Of a stretch of 64,000 nt of DNA, positions 43,541-52,158 are shown piece after piece (position 1 is the first letter of the stretch; each line of letters opens with the position of its first letter). Where the stretch lies: the NCBI GenBank assembly GCA_964614655.1, contig CAZTPF010000001.1, positions 88,242 through 152,241 on the forward strand, written 5' to 3'. This DNA comes from Casp-actino8 sp964614655 (GTDB lineage: Bacteria > Actinomycetota > Acidimicrobiia > Acidimicrobiales > Ilumatobacteraceae). The position numbers were made by a program, and so were the translations under genes. The notes beneath the pieces are model-generated. The model worked only from the letters and a program-made list of their open reading frames with translations, made no database searches and was not told the origin of the DNA.

Positions 43541-44286
43541 TGGCTCCGGGCCTTCGCCTTCTCCGAGGCAACATCGGTCTGATCGTCGCGCCGATCGTCA
43601 TCGCGATCGCTGCGGCGACCTTGGCGATTCAGGTCGGTGGCGCCGAGAAGGACTTCTCGGAGGCGTCGGCCCTGCAGTGGTCGGAGAAACTGTGGCCGCA
43701 ACTTCGTCGCCACATCGAACTCACCTTGTGGTCGACGTTCTGGGTGCTCGTGATCGCCATCCCACTCGGCATCATTCTCACGCGTCCGCGCTTCAGGTTC
43801 TTGGCCGGGCCGATTCTCACCGTGGCCAACAGCGGCCAGGCCATCCCCGCCTACGGACTCCTCGTCCTTCTGGCCGCCTGGCTCGGCACGACGTTTTCGA
43901 CCGCTGTGCTCGCCTTCACGATCTTTGCCATTTTGCCGGTGTTGCGCAACACGATGGTGGGCCTCGACCAAGTCGACAAGGCGGTGATCGAAGCCGGGCG
44001 TGGCATGGGAATGTCGAAGCGACGGGCGCTGGCGTCGATCGAACTCCCACTCGCCGTTCCGGTGATCCTCGCCGGTGTGCGCACGGCCCTCGTCATCAAC
44101 GTGGGTATGGCGGCCTTGGCCTTTCTCATTGGCGGTGGCGGTCTGGGCGAGACGATCAACTCGGGCCTGAAGCTTCAGCGAGACCTTACGACGTTCACCG
44201 GTGCGGCGATGGTGGCGCTCGTGGCGCTCACCGTCGACTGGATCGCCGCCGTGGCCGAGCGCGTCCTTCGCCCCCGCGGCCTTTAG
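43540..44286 (+). CDS. Osmoprotectant (OpuC-type) ABC permease subunit 2
   Basis: 248 residues. One N-terminal membrane segment and a soluble stretch precede a five-segment permease core with GQAIPAYGLLVLLAAW and MVGLDQVDKAVIEAGRGMGM. It is the second permease (OpuCD-like) of the importer. No substrate-binding gene follows; the next gene is a GntR regulator in another cluster. A protein of the right family is at 63647-64000 on the opposite strand. Confidence 0.9.
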   Translation: MAPGLRLLRGNIGLIVAPIVIAIAAATLAIQVGGAEKDFSEASALQWSEKLWPQLRRHIELTLWSTFWVLVIAIPLGIILTRPRFRFLAGPILTVANSGQAIPAYGLLVLLAAWLGTTFSTAVLAFTIFAILPVLRNTMVGLDQVDKAVIEAGRGMGMSKRRALASIELPLAVPVILAGVRTALVINVGMAALAFLIGGGGLGETINSGLKLQRDLTTFTGAAMVALVALTVDWIAAVAERVLRPRGL

Positions 44287-44359
44287 CCGTCAGGTCGGGA
44301 TTTCCGGGCTCACGACGTCCACCGTCGAGACATGGCTATTCTCTGACTGGGGGTAGACG

Positions 44360-45190
44360 ATGGCGATCGGGCAGGAATCGGGAGGTCATTCGGACCGAGG
44401 TGGCCCCGGACGCAACGGTCGTGGGCAATCGAACTTTCGTCCCATGTCGACCGCCGAGATGGTGGCGGCCGATCTTCGCCGCCAGATCGTGGCCGGCAAG
44501 CTGGCCGACGGAACCTTCCTGCCACGCCAGGACGACCTCCTCGATCTGTACGCCGTGTCTCGCCCTTCGTTGCGAGAAGCATTGCGAGTCCTCGAGTCGG
44601 AGGGACTGATCTCCATCCGACGCGGGAAGCTCGGTGGAGCGGTGGTCCACCGTCCGAGCCTCCACATGGTTGCGCAAACACTCGGTCTGGTTCTCGATTC
44701 GCAAAACGTCTCGACTCTCGACCTGTCGACTGCTCTCAATCTTCTCGAGCCTCAATGCGTCGCCCTCTGCGCCGCTCGCAAGGATCGGCACAAGACAGTT
44801 CTTCCACTGTTACGCGACTCGCACGAGCATGCAGCGAGCGTGATCGACGACGTCCAGGCTTTCACCGTTGCCTCCCGGCGCTTCCACGAAATACTGGTCA
44901 CCGAATGCGGCAACTTTTCGTTGACGCTCTTGGTCGGTGCTCTGGAGGCCGTGTGGTCATCACGAGCGCGCGAGTGGGCAGCGCGGTCGGAAGAAACGCG
45001 ACAGTTTCCGGATCTTGCGTATCGCCAGCAAGGACTCGAGGATCACGAGGTGTTGATCTCGATCCTCGACGAGGGCGACGTGGAGAAGGCTGTCCTCGAG
45101 GCATCTCGCCATCTGCAGTGGGCGCCCGTCTACTCCGTCGACGAACAACTCGGTCTGGTCGGACTGGGCGACGATCAGCTCGCCAACTGA
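44360..45190 (+). CDS. FadR-family GntR transcriptional regulator
   Basis: 276 residues. A 28-residue Gly/Arg-rich tail precedes the winged helix (DDLLDLYAVSRPSLREALRV). An all-helical FCD effector domain follows with the metal-site pattern of an Asp/His in ASRRFHEILVTECGN and a later His in QGLEDHEVLISIL. FCD regulators usually sense organic acids. It opens the plus-strand half of the catabolic cluster and is its likely regulator; a candidate operator occurs at 52089 and 57724. Confidence 0.9.
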   Translation: MAIGQESGGHSDRGGPGRNGRGQSNFRPMSTAEMVAADLRRQIVAGKLADGTFLPRQDDLLDLYAVSRPSLREALRVLESEGLISIRRGKLGGAVVHRPSLHMVAQTLGLVLDSQNVSTLDLSTALNLLEPQCVALCAARKDRHKTVLPLLRDSHEHAASVIDDVQAFTVASRRFHEILVTECGNFSLTLLVGALEAVWSSRAREWAARSEETRQFPDLAYRQQGLEDHEVLISILDEGDVEKAVLEASRHLQWAPVYSVDEQLGLVGLGDDQLAN

Positions 45191-45238
45191 CGTCGCCCCC
45201 TCTGGGTCGCCCTCTGGTCAGACGGATAAGATTCGACT

Positions 45239-46036
45239 GTGGACGCGGCTCATCTGAGTGACATCGAGAGCCAGGGCTTCACCATCGTCCCCGATGTCGT
45301 CTCATCCGATGATGTCGATCGGCTGAAGCACGCTCTCCTCACGGCGATGGATCTGGCCGAGACCCCCCGGGGCTCGAACGTCTTTCTCGGCACCGAAAGC
45401 CGACGCCTGTTCAACTTGTTGAGCCACGGTTCTCCGTTCGACGAAGTTCCCCTCGTCGACCCGTTGTATTCCGCCGCCGAAGCTGCGCTCGGTCCGGACT
45501 TTCTGCTCTCCTCCCTCACGGGCTTCGTCACGTATCCCGGGCAGTCGCCACAACCGATTCATGCCGACGACGCCGGAATTCCGCTCCCTCGTCCCCATCG
45601 GCCACTGGCGATACTCGGCATCCTCGCCCTCACCGACTTCACCAAGGAGAACGGCGGCACGCGGGTCGTCCCCGGCTCGCATGCTTTCGATCGTCGACCC
45701 ACCAGCGACGACGACACCGACACGATCACCGTCGAGATGAGTGCGGGAAGCATGCTCGTGTACAACGGCTCGATCTGGCACGGAGGAAGCGCCAACACCT
45801 CTGATTCCGTTCGCATGGGAATCATCTGCAACTTCTGTGCAGGCTGGATTCGGCAGGAGGAGAACCTGATGTTCGGCCTCGACCGAGAGACCGTGGCCAC
45901 CTTCGATCCTCGACTTCGAAAGCTCGTGGGGTACAACACCTACAAGGGGCTGCGAGGACACGTGGCCGGGGTCAACCCGATCACGTGGTTCGACGACTGC
46001 GACGATCCGGGCATGGTCTGGGATCGCATCAAATAG
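45239..46036 (+). CDS. PhyH-family Fe(II)/2-oxoglutarate dioxygenase
   Basis: 265 residues from a GTG. Iron ligands are His and Asp in PQPIHADDAGIP and a distal His in SIWHGGSANTSDSVRMG, whose Arg should bind 2-oxoglutarate. It probably hydroxylates the imported substrate or an early intermediate of the cluster. It differs clearly from the phosphonate PhyH protein at 12070-12843, and no HD-domain partner is nearby. It is followed 9 bases later by the two-repeat protein. Confidence 0.85.
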   Translation: MDAAHLSDIESQGFTIVPDVVSSDDVDRLKHALLTAMDLAETPRGSNVFLGTESRRLFNLLSHGSPFDEVPLVDPLYSAAEAALGPDFLLSSLTGFVTYPGQSPQPIHADDAGIPLPRPHRPLAILGILALTDFTKENGGTRVVPGSHAFDRRPTSDDDTDTITVEMSAGSMLVYNGSIWHGGSANTSDSVRMGIICNFCAGWIRQEENLMFGLDRETVATFDPRLRKLVGYNTYKGLRGHVAGVNPITWFDDCDDPGMVWDRIK

Positions 46037-46045
46037 GAGTTCACC

Positions 46046-46861
46046 GTGAAGATCGTCTCGCCGGCTCGTGCCTTCTTCTCGTTCTCGGCCATGTCCGACC
46101 AGTCGATGCACCGGGCCTACTCCGAGTGGCATCAACTCGACCATTTACCCGAGAACCGAGCGCTCGACGGCGTCGTCTTCGGCGAACGTTGGGTTCGCAC
46201 ACCGCGCTGCGTCGAGTTGTCCGGCCCGAATGTCGACGAGATACCTGAACCTCCCGGGGGAATCGCCGGACTGGCCGCCGACTTCGGTCCCCAGAGTTCC
46301 CAGTACATGACCATGTACTGGTTCTCCGATCCCGTCGAAGAGTCGGTGGCCAACTGGAACGACCTGGCCGCCCGCAGTTTTCATTGGGGTCGGCGACCAG
46401 AAATCGGATGGACCGATCGCTGGATGGGGTTCTTCGTCCCCGTCAAGGGCTACGCCAACCCATCGGCACTCGTTGCGCCCGAAGCCCTACCCTTTCGCCC
46501 GCAAACAGGGTTGCTCGTCCAGGTCTCGCGCGCTTCGGGCTCGAACCGGGAACTGAATCGACTCTTCTCCTGGTACGACTCCGTCGAGATTCCTCGCGTC
46601 ACGCACCTCGAGGGAGTGGCCGGCTGCTGGACGTTCGCATCACTGGCCCACTACGCCGGAAATCACGGCAACGAACAACCCTACGAAGCCGTCCGTATTC
46701 ACGTGCATTTCCTGGATGGCGAGGTCGAGCAAACGATTCGAAGCATCCGCGAAACCCGCGCCGCGCCTCCATCGAATTTGGCGTCGCTCGAGCAGATCGT
46801 GCTCGACAGTCCATTTCTTCCCATCACACCTTGGAAATGGGACTGGTTCGACCAGACGTGA
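46046..46861 (+). CDS. Two-repeat protein of unknown function, EthD/dimeric-barrel-like
   Basis: 271 residues. Two segments resemble each other: YSEWHQLDHLPENRALDGVV in the first half and LFSWYDSVEIPRVTHLEGVA in the second, each followed by an aromatic strand (FGERW, GCWTF). This suggests a tandem ferredoxin-like (EthD or stress-responsive barrel) fold. I do not recognise a named family. Trp, Tyr and His are abundant. It lies between the dioxygenase and the acyl-CoA synthetase, overlapping the latter by 4 bases (GTGA), so it should act in the same pathway. Confidence 0.7.
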   Translation: MKIVSPARAFFSFSAMSDQSMHRAYSEWHQLDHLPENRALDGVVFGERWVRTPRCVELSGPNVDEIPEPPGGIAGLAADFGPQSSQYMTMYWFSDPVEESVANWNDLAARSFHWGRRPEIGWTDRWMGFFVPVKGYANPSALVAPEALPFRPQTGLLVQVSRASGSNRELNRLFSWYDSVEIPRVTHLEGVAGCWTFASLAHYAGNHGNEQPYEAVRIHVHFLDGEVEQTIRSIRETRAAPPSNLASLEQIVLDSPFLPITPWKWDWFDQT

Positions 46862-48930
46862 CGACGATGCCCAGCCCGCACGAACCCGCCGACCTTCGAC
46901 TCTTCTTCCACCCTGAGAGCATCGCCGTCGTCGGCGCGTCCGATCGGGAAGGCTCCCCCAACCGCACCTACTGGAACCTCATCAAGAATTGGGCGCTTCG
47001 ACAGGGAGCCCAGGTGTTCCCAGTGAATCCGACACGTTCGAGTATCGACGGCATACCGTGCTTCGAGTCGCTCACCTCTCTGCCGATTCGTCCCAACGTC
47101 ACGGCGATCCTGACCGGGGACCCTGTTCCCGTATTGCGTGAGGCCGTCTCACTGGGAGTCGATTTCGCCGTCGTGTTCGCATCCGGATACGCCGAAGCCG
47201 GCCCCGAGGGAGCCGAGAGGCAACGAGAACTTCGGTCGATAGTCGCTGGCTCGTCGACACGTCTGATCGGACCCAACACGAATCTCAACACGTTCGAAAC
47301 GTTCCGCGACGATCTCGACGGCAAGTCGGTCGCCCTCATCACCCAGAGTGGACATCAGGGTCGTCCGATCTATCTGCTTCAGGAACTCGGAGTCCCGGTC
47401 TCCTACTGGGCGCCGACCGGCAACGAAGCCGACCTCACGTCGGGCGACTTCATGCGGTGGTTCGTGAGTCAGCAGAACATCGGCGCTATAGCGATGTATC
47501 TGGAAGCCATCACCGATCTACCGACCTTCGTCGACGCCGCAGTACAAGCCCGACGAGCCGAGATTCCGATTCTCGTGGTCAAGTCCGGATCGAGTGACGC
47601 GGGCAAGAGAACCGCCCTGACCCACACCGGAAAACTCGCCGGCTCGACCGAGGTCATCGATGCTTTCTTCGGCAAGTTCGGCATCATCAGACTCGAGACT
47701 CTGGAGGAGTGGACCGACACGACTCGTTTCATGCTGCGTGCCGACCCGCACTCCGTCGGCGGAGTTGCAGTCGTCTCGATCTCGGGAGGTACGAGTGCCT
47801 ACTCGGCCGACTTGATCGACTCCTTCGATCTGCCCCTCGCCACATTCCGAGACGAGACCGTCCTCGATCTGCGTCGACGAATTCCCGAGCCGCTCAAAGT
47901 CGACAACCCGGTCGACACGGGAGGTCATCCGTTGGGTGACGAACGCGGCATCGAGATCCTTCGATCGATCGTCGGCGATGACGGGGTCGGAGTACTCGTC
48001 TGCCCACTGGCGGCCCCGTTTCCTCCCCTCTCCACCAAGTTCCTCCGAGATCTCGCCCTGTTGTCGGGCGAGACCACCAAACCGATCTGCGTGGTCTGGA
48101 GCAGTCCCCTGGTCGAGAATCAGGAAGTTCGGGAGATTCTCGATGATGCACCCCGACTGCACTTCTTCCGCTCGTTCCGCCATTGCCTGGTCGCCGTCCA
48201 ATCCTGGATGCGATTCCACGACGGACTTCGAGATCAGGTCTCCGACGGAACGATCTTCGTGCCCCTGGCTCCGACTCATAGCGACAGCACGTCTCTCGAC
48301 GAATTCGAAGCTCGAAACATGTTGCGTCCCTACGGTCTCTTCGGCCCCGAAGAACGCCGGGTCCAGTCCGCCGAGGCCGCCGTCGATGCAGCAGAGGCGA
48401 TCGGCTTCCCCGTGGTGGTGAAGGGATTGTCGAATACCGTTCAACACAAGATGTCCGAGGGTCTCGTCGCCCTCGACCTGTACGAAGGTGGCCGAGTTCG
48501 GGCGGCCAGCGAGCGAGTACTCACCCGACTCCACCAACTCGACGAATCGTCTCCATCGCTCCTCGTCGCCGAACAACTCGAAGACGGTCTTGATCTTCTC
48601 GTCGGATCAGTCGAAGATCCCGAGGTCGGTATCGCGGTCGTCGTCGGAATCGGTGGAATCCACGCCGAGCTGGTGTCCGACGTCTGCTATCTGATTCCCC
48701 CTTTCAGCGACGCCGACGTCCGGTCAGCACTCGGTGGTCTGCGAAATCATGGCTCCGTCGCCACATTCCTCGCGCAGGTCGAAGGCGGCGACTCGAGCCT
48801 GCTCGACGCGTTGCACGGCTTCTCCCGATTCGTGACCGACAATCGGGACAGGTTTCGCAGTGTCGAGATCAATCCGCTTCGCATCATGCGAGACGGTCGA
48901 GCCGTCGTACTCGACACCCTGGCCACCTGA
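46858..48930 (+). CDS. NDP-forming acyl-CoA synthetase (acetate-CoA ligase ADP-forming family)
   Basis: 690 residues from a GTG that overlaps the upstream stop; an ATG 9 bases on is also possible. Order: CoA-binding Rossmann domain (ESIAVVGASDREGSPNR near residue 20), succinyl-CoA-ligase-like domains with the phospho-histidine segment ALTHTGKLAGS, and a C-terminal ATP-grasp (GFPVVVKGLSNTVQHKMSEG). Such enzymes make or use a CoA thioester with ADP/ATP exchange; the family also contains protein acyltransferases but no GNAT domain is present here. A perfect terminator hairpin follows. Confidence 0.9.
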   Translation: MTTMPSPHEPADLRLFFHPESIAVVGASDREGSPNRTYWNLIKNWALRQGAQVFPVNPTRSSIDGIPCFESLTSLPIRPNVTAILTGDPVPVLREAVSLGVDFAVVFASGYAEAGPEGAERQRELRSIVAGSSTRLIGPNTNLNTFETFRDDLDGKSVALITQSGHQGRPIYLLQELGVPVSYWAPTGNEADLTSGDFMRWFVSQQNIGAIAMYLEAITDLPTFVDAAVQARRAEIPILVVKSGSSDAGKRTALTHTGKLAGSTEVIDAFFGKFGIIRLETLEEWTDTTRFMLRADPHSVGGVAVVSISGGTSAYSADLIDSFDLPLATFRDETVLDLRRRIPEPLKVDNPVDTGGHPLGDERGIEILRSIVGDDGVGVLVCPLAAPFPPLSTKFLRDLALLSGETTKPICVVWSSPLVENQEVREILDDAPRLHFFRSFRHCLVAVQSWMRFHDGLRDQVSDGTIFVPLAPTHSDSTSLDEFEARNMLRPYGLFGPEERRVQSAEAAVDAAEAIGFPVVVKGLSNTVQHKMSEGLVALDLYEGGRVRAASERVLTRLHQLDESSPSLLVAEQLEDGLDLLVGSVEDPEVGIAVVVGIGGIHAELVSDVCYLIPPFSDADVRSALGGLRNHGSVATFLAQVEGGDSSLLDALHGFSRFVTDNRDRFRSVEINPLRIMRDGRAVVLDTLAT

Positions 48931-48935
48931 GACGC

Positions 48936-48982
48936 GAAGAAGGGTGAGCGGTGTGTCCACGAGACACCGCTCACCCTTCTTC
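48936..48982. terminator. Strong bidirectional terminator
   Basis: Perfect 19-base arms at 48936-48954 and 48964-48982 with a 9-base loop (GTCCACGAG). It begins 5 bases after the acyl-CoA synthetase stop and ends 19 bases before the convergent binding-protein gene. AATTTCTCC follows on the plus strand; the minus-strand side ends in CTTCTTC. Confidence 0.85.
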
Positions 48983-49001
48983 AATTTCTCCTAGGGGAGA
49001 A

Positions 49002-50237
49002 TCAGAGAGCGCCGACTGCTTCCAGGTAGAAGGATCGATCGACGATCTTCTCCTCCGGAACCGGAGACGAGTAGTCGGTGATCGTTCCGCTGTCGATGAA
49101 CAGCTGCTGGACTCGATCGGTCGTACCCTCACGGATCTCCCAGTCCATGACCAGACCCGGAACCTTGCGGAGGTCGTCGACCGGACGGTCGATTTCCTTC
49201 GAGATGAGGTCCATGACGGCATCGTCCTGGTGGTAGTCGCCCTGGTAGTAGGTGTTCACCGAGCGGATGAAGGCACGAGCCACGGCCACGCCGAGTTCGC
49301 GGTTCTCCAACAGACGCTTACCGAACGAGTACTGACCAAGGGGCTCACCCGGGGTCTGACTGGCGGCCAGGAAGTAGGCCGGATCGTCGGCGATCTCGAG
49401 CCAGAACGGATCGAGAAGCACCGCGCACTGAACGGCGTTGTTGGTGAGGGCGGTCAACGCATCGGCATTCGGGATCGCCTCGATCACCGTGTTGGTGACG
49501 TCGAGATCCTGACCGGTACGACGTTCGATCTCGGAGATGCTGTAGTACACCGAGACCGAACCCTTACCCACCGACGACGACCACTTCACGTTTGCAGTCT
49601 CGAGAAGATCCGGATCATCCGGGTTCGAGAAGGCGTCGCGGCGGCACCACAGACCCGTCTGAGCCTCGTCGTAGTTGCCGGCGAACGGCGGGTAGTAGTT
49701 GCCCAGCGTCATGCGAACGGGAAGATCGAGATTGCCGGCGTTGAAGAGCGCCAACTCGATACCGCCCACGGCGACGTCCACGTCACCGGTTGCCATCTGG
49801 GGAACGGCGTCGGAATACCTCAAGTTGATGAACTCGACGTCGATGTTCTCCTTGTCGAATTCACCCTGGCTGATCGCAAGGAGCAGCGGCGAGTTGAACT
49901 CGAGACGGAACGACGAACCGATCACGATCTTCTGACGCTCGGCCAACGGCTGCGGAAGCGGATATCCCGGCTCGCATCGCGCGACCTGGCGGGTCGGATC
50001 GATGATCGTGGGATCGGTCACCGACTCGGGTCCACAACCCTCGACGAAACCGCCTTCAGCCGGAGCTTCCGTCGCCTCGGGTGCGTCGGTCGCCTCCGGA
50101 GCAGCAGTGGTCTCGGCCGGAGCTGCCGTCTCGGCCGGCTCGCTCGACCCTCCGTCGTCACCTCCGCAGGCGGCGATCAGGACGAACGCCGATGCGGTGG
50201 TCAACGCAAGAATCTTCTTGCTGATACTTGTTTTCAA
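49002..50237 (-). CDS. TauT/NitT-type ABC substrate-binding lipoprotein
   Basis: About 411 residues. I choose the TTG at 50237, preceded by GGAGAGGGGAGA, because it puts KTSISKKILA directly before the hydrophobic signal; an ATG at 50276 would add 13 hydrophilic residues. Lipobox LIAAC (about residue 23) is followed by an acidic Ala/Glu/Thr/Pro linker to about 60. The NMT1/SsuA-like body includes LLLAISQGEFDKENIDVEFI and GDVDVAVGGIELALF. It is the last gene of the ATPase-permease-binding protein operon. Known ligands of the family are sulfonates, nitrate, thiamine precursors and phthalates. Confidence 0.87.
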   Translation of the reverse strand: MKTSISKKILALTTASAFVLIAACGGDDGGSSEPAETAAPAETTAAPEATDAPEATEAPAEGGFVEGCGPESVTDPTIIDPTRQVARCEPGYPLPQPLAERQKIVIGSSFRLEFNSPLLLAISQGEFDKENIDVEFINLRYSDAVPQMATGDVDVAVGGIELALFNAGNLDLPVRMTLGNYYPPFAGNYDEAQTGLWCRRDAFSNPDDPDLLETANVKWSSSVGKGSVSVYYSISEIERRTGQDLDVTNTVIEAIPNADALTALTNNAVQCAVLLDPFWLEIADDPAYFLAASQTPGEPLGQYSFGKRLLENRELGVAVARAFIRSVNTYYQGDYHQDDAVMDLISKEIDRPVDDLRKVPGLVMDWEIREGTTDRVQQLFIDSGTITDYSSPVPEEKIVDRSFYLEAVGAL

Positions 50238-50293
50238 TGTCTCCCCTCTCCTTTTGTCGTGGGATCTCGTCACCATGTGCCCGGTGATCGAAG

Positions 50294-50308
50294 GGTTCTC
50301 AGAGAACC
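50294..50308. repeat. 15-base palindrome at the end of the permease gene
   Basis: GGTTCTC-A-GAGAACC is perfect. It covers the permease stop codon and lies 57 bases upstream of the binding-protein start. It may act as an operator or mRNA-processing hairpin that separates expression of the last gene. Confidence 0.4.
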
Positions 50309-51165
50309 GTTCGATCGTCCGATGCCCATGGAGCGACCAATTTGCCGATCAGCTTGATGATCGACACGAAAATTGCGCCGAGGATTGCGGCGACGAACAG
50401 TCCGACGTACGCCTGAAGCGGGTCGAAAACTGTTCGAGCATTGTTGATTCGGTAACCGATGCCTTCGAGGCCGGGTGCATAGACGAATTCGGCACCGATC
50501 AAGGTCAGCACGGCGACACCGGCCGACACCCGCAGGCCGAGGAAGATCTCGGGCAGAGATGCCGGAAAGATCACGTGACGGAACAACTGGATGCGTCCGC
50601 TCTCGAACGATCTCGCCGTCTCTCGCAACTGTTCGGGAACGCTCATCACGGCATGCATCGACTGCATCCACACGAAGAAGAAGACGGTGACGGCGATGAC
50701 GGCGATCAGGGGCTTGTCGTCGAACCCGAGAACGATCAGAAAGATGCCGATCAAGGCCAGCTTCGGGACGGTGTAGAGGGCGTTCAGCGTGGGTTCGAGA
50801 GTTGCACGCAACTTGCGCGACATTCCCATGCCGACACCGAGGGCCAGGCCGGCCAGGACGCCCCAGCCGTAGCCCCACAGCATTCGCTTGACGCTCACCC
50901 AGATGTGAACCCACCAGTTGCCCTTCGGATTGTCCTGAAAGGTCCTCTGGATCTCCCCGATGATGTCGCTCGGCGGTGGATAGAACCGTCGATCGATCCA
51001 CTCTCGACTTCCGGCGACCTGCCACAGAAGCAGAAGGAGAACCGGAAAAGCGATCGCCAAAGTCGTCTCGACGATTCGCCTCTTGCGAAGAAATCCCGCC
51101 GGGTCACGGTCGGCTTGCCGCGGAACGCGCCGCTCGACTCGGAGCGAAGAGTTGTCAGTAGCCAT
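50299..51165 (-). CDS. TauT/NitT-type ABC permease
   Basis: 288 residues from the ATG at 51165, which overlaps the ATPase stop (TGATG). Six membrane segments. The coupling loop reads VPEQLRETARSFESGRIQLF, then FPASLPEIFLGLRVSAGVAV, matching SsuC/TauC permeases. The N-terminus has about 30 basic cytoplasmic residues. Confidence 0.9.
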   Translation of the reverse strand: MATDNSSLRVERRVPRQADRDPAGFLRKRRIVETTLAIAFPVLLLLLWQVAGSREWIDRRFYPPPSDIIGEIQRTFQDNPKGNWWVHIWVSVKRMLWGYGWGVLAGLALGVGMGMSRKLRATLEPTLNALYTVPKLALIGIFLIVLGFDDKPLIAVIAVTVFFFVWMQSMHAVMSVPEQLRETARSFESGRIQLFRHVIFPASLPEIFLGLRVSAGVAVLTLIGAEFVYAPGLEGIGYRINNARTVFDPLQAYVGLFVAAILGAIFVSIIKLIGKLVAPWASDDRTVL

Positions 51166-52028
51166 CAGTTCTCCCCCTCGCTCACGTCGACCAGTTCCGC
51201 ATCTTGCGATCGTGAAGTCGGCCTCGACTTCTCGACCTCGTCTCGAAGCAGACGCCACAACTGCGCCGTGACGTTCGCGAACTCCGGACTCTCGCGAACT
51301 TCAGCCCGTCGAGGTCGCTCGAAGGGAATCTCGATGTCGGCGATGATCTGTCCGGGACGAGCCGACATCACGAGGACGCGATCTCCCAACAGAACCGCCT
51401 CTTCGAGACTGTGTGTGATGAAGAGCACGGTGCGACGATCGGCCTGCCACAACTCGAGCAGTTCGTCCTGAAGAATCTGACGCATCTGGGCGTCGAGGGC
51501 GGCGAAAGGTTCGTCCATCAAAAGAATCTCGGGTTCGATGGTGAGAGCACGTGCGATCGCCACTCGCTGCTTCATGCCACCCGACAAGGTGTCGGGCCAC
51601 GAACGTGCACGTTCGGCGAGGCCCAGCTTTTCCAAGTACTTGAGAGCGATCTTGTTGCCCTCTTTGCGCGAAACGCCTTGGATGTCGAGTCCGTAGCGAA
51701 CGTTGTCGAGTACTCGCTTCCACGGGAAGATCGAGTAGTCCTGGAAGACCATCGCGGTCGGCTGCACCGAACGACGAGTGGTGAACTCGATTTCGCCTTC
51801 ACTCGGCCGAATGAGTCCGGCCACCATGCGAAGAAAGGTGGACTTGCCACATCCGGATGGTCCGACGATGCAGACGAACTCTCCGTCCTTCACTGTGATG
51901 TCGAGTGGACCGAGCGCGTGGATTCGTTGAGCCTTCCGCCCACCGAAGTACCTCTCGACACCCCGAGCGACGATCTTGTCGTTCGTGTCGCCCGCCGGAC
52001 GAGCACCGCGTCCGTTCGATTCCTCCAT
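51165..52028 (-). CDS. TauT/NitT-type ABC ATPase
   Basis: 287 residues. Walker A GPSGCGKST, Q-loop FQDYSIFPWKRV, signature LSGGMKQRV, Walker B ILLMDEPFAALD and H-loop ITHSLEEAV are all present, as in SsuB/TauB. First gene of the importer operon. Its start lies 63 bases from a 16-base motif (52089-52104) that recurs upstream of the aldolase gene in the same cluster. Confidence 0.92.
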   Translation of the reverse strand: MEESNGRGARPAGDTNDKIVARGVERYFGGRKAQRIHALGPLDITVKDGEFVCIVGPSGCGKSTFLRMVAGLIRPSEGEIEFTTRRSVQPTAMVFQDYSIFPWKRVLDNVRYGLDIQGVSRKEGNKIALKYLEKLGLAERARSWPDTLSGGMKQRVAIARALTIEPEILLMDEPFAALDAQMRQILQDELLELWQADRRTVLFITHSLEEAVLLGDRVLVMSARPGQIIADIEIPFERPRRAEVRESPEFANVTAQLWRLLRDEVEKSRPTSRSQDAELVDVSEGEN

Positions 52029-52088
52029 GCGATCCCCCCCTGGCTCGTCCCTGCGCTCGATGAGCGACCCCCAGGACTTTCTTCACAA

Positions 52089-52104
52089 TAATCATTTAGA
52101 AGAT
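52089..52104. promoter_or_regulatory. Shared semi-palindromic motif, copy 1
   Basis: TAATCATTTAGAAGAT. The 14-base core ATCATTTAGAAGAT matches its own reverse complement at 10 of 14 positions. It lies in the divergent region between the importer ATPase and the ligase gene, in locally AT-rich sequence. A second copy differing at one base is at 57724-57739. Candidate operator for the GntR regulator at 44360. Confidence 0.45.
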
Positions 52105-52158
52105 ATGATGTCCACCACATCCGAGTGGCTTCTCTCTCGATCACGATGGGGAGCCAAC

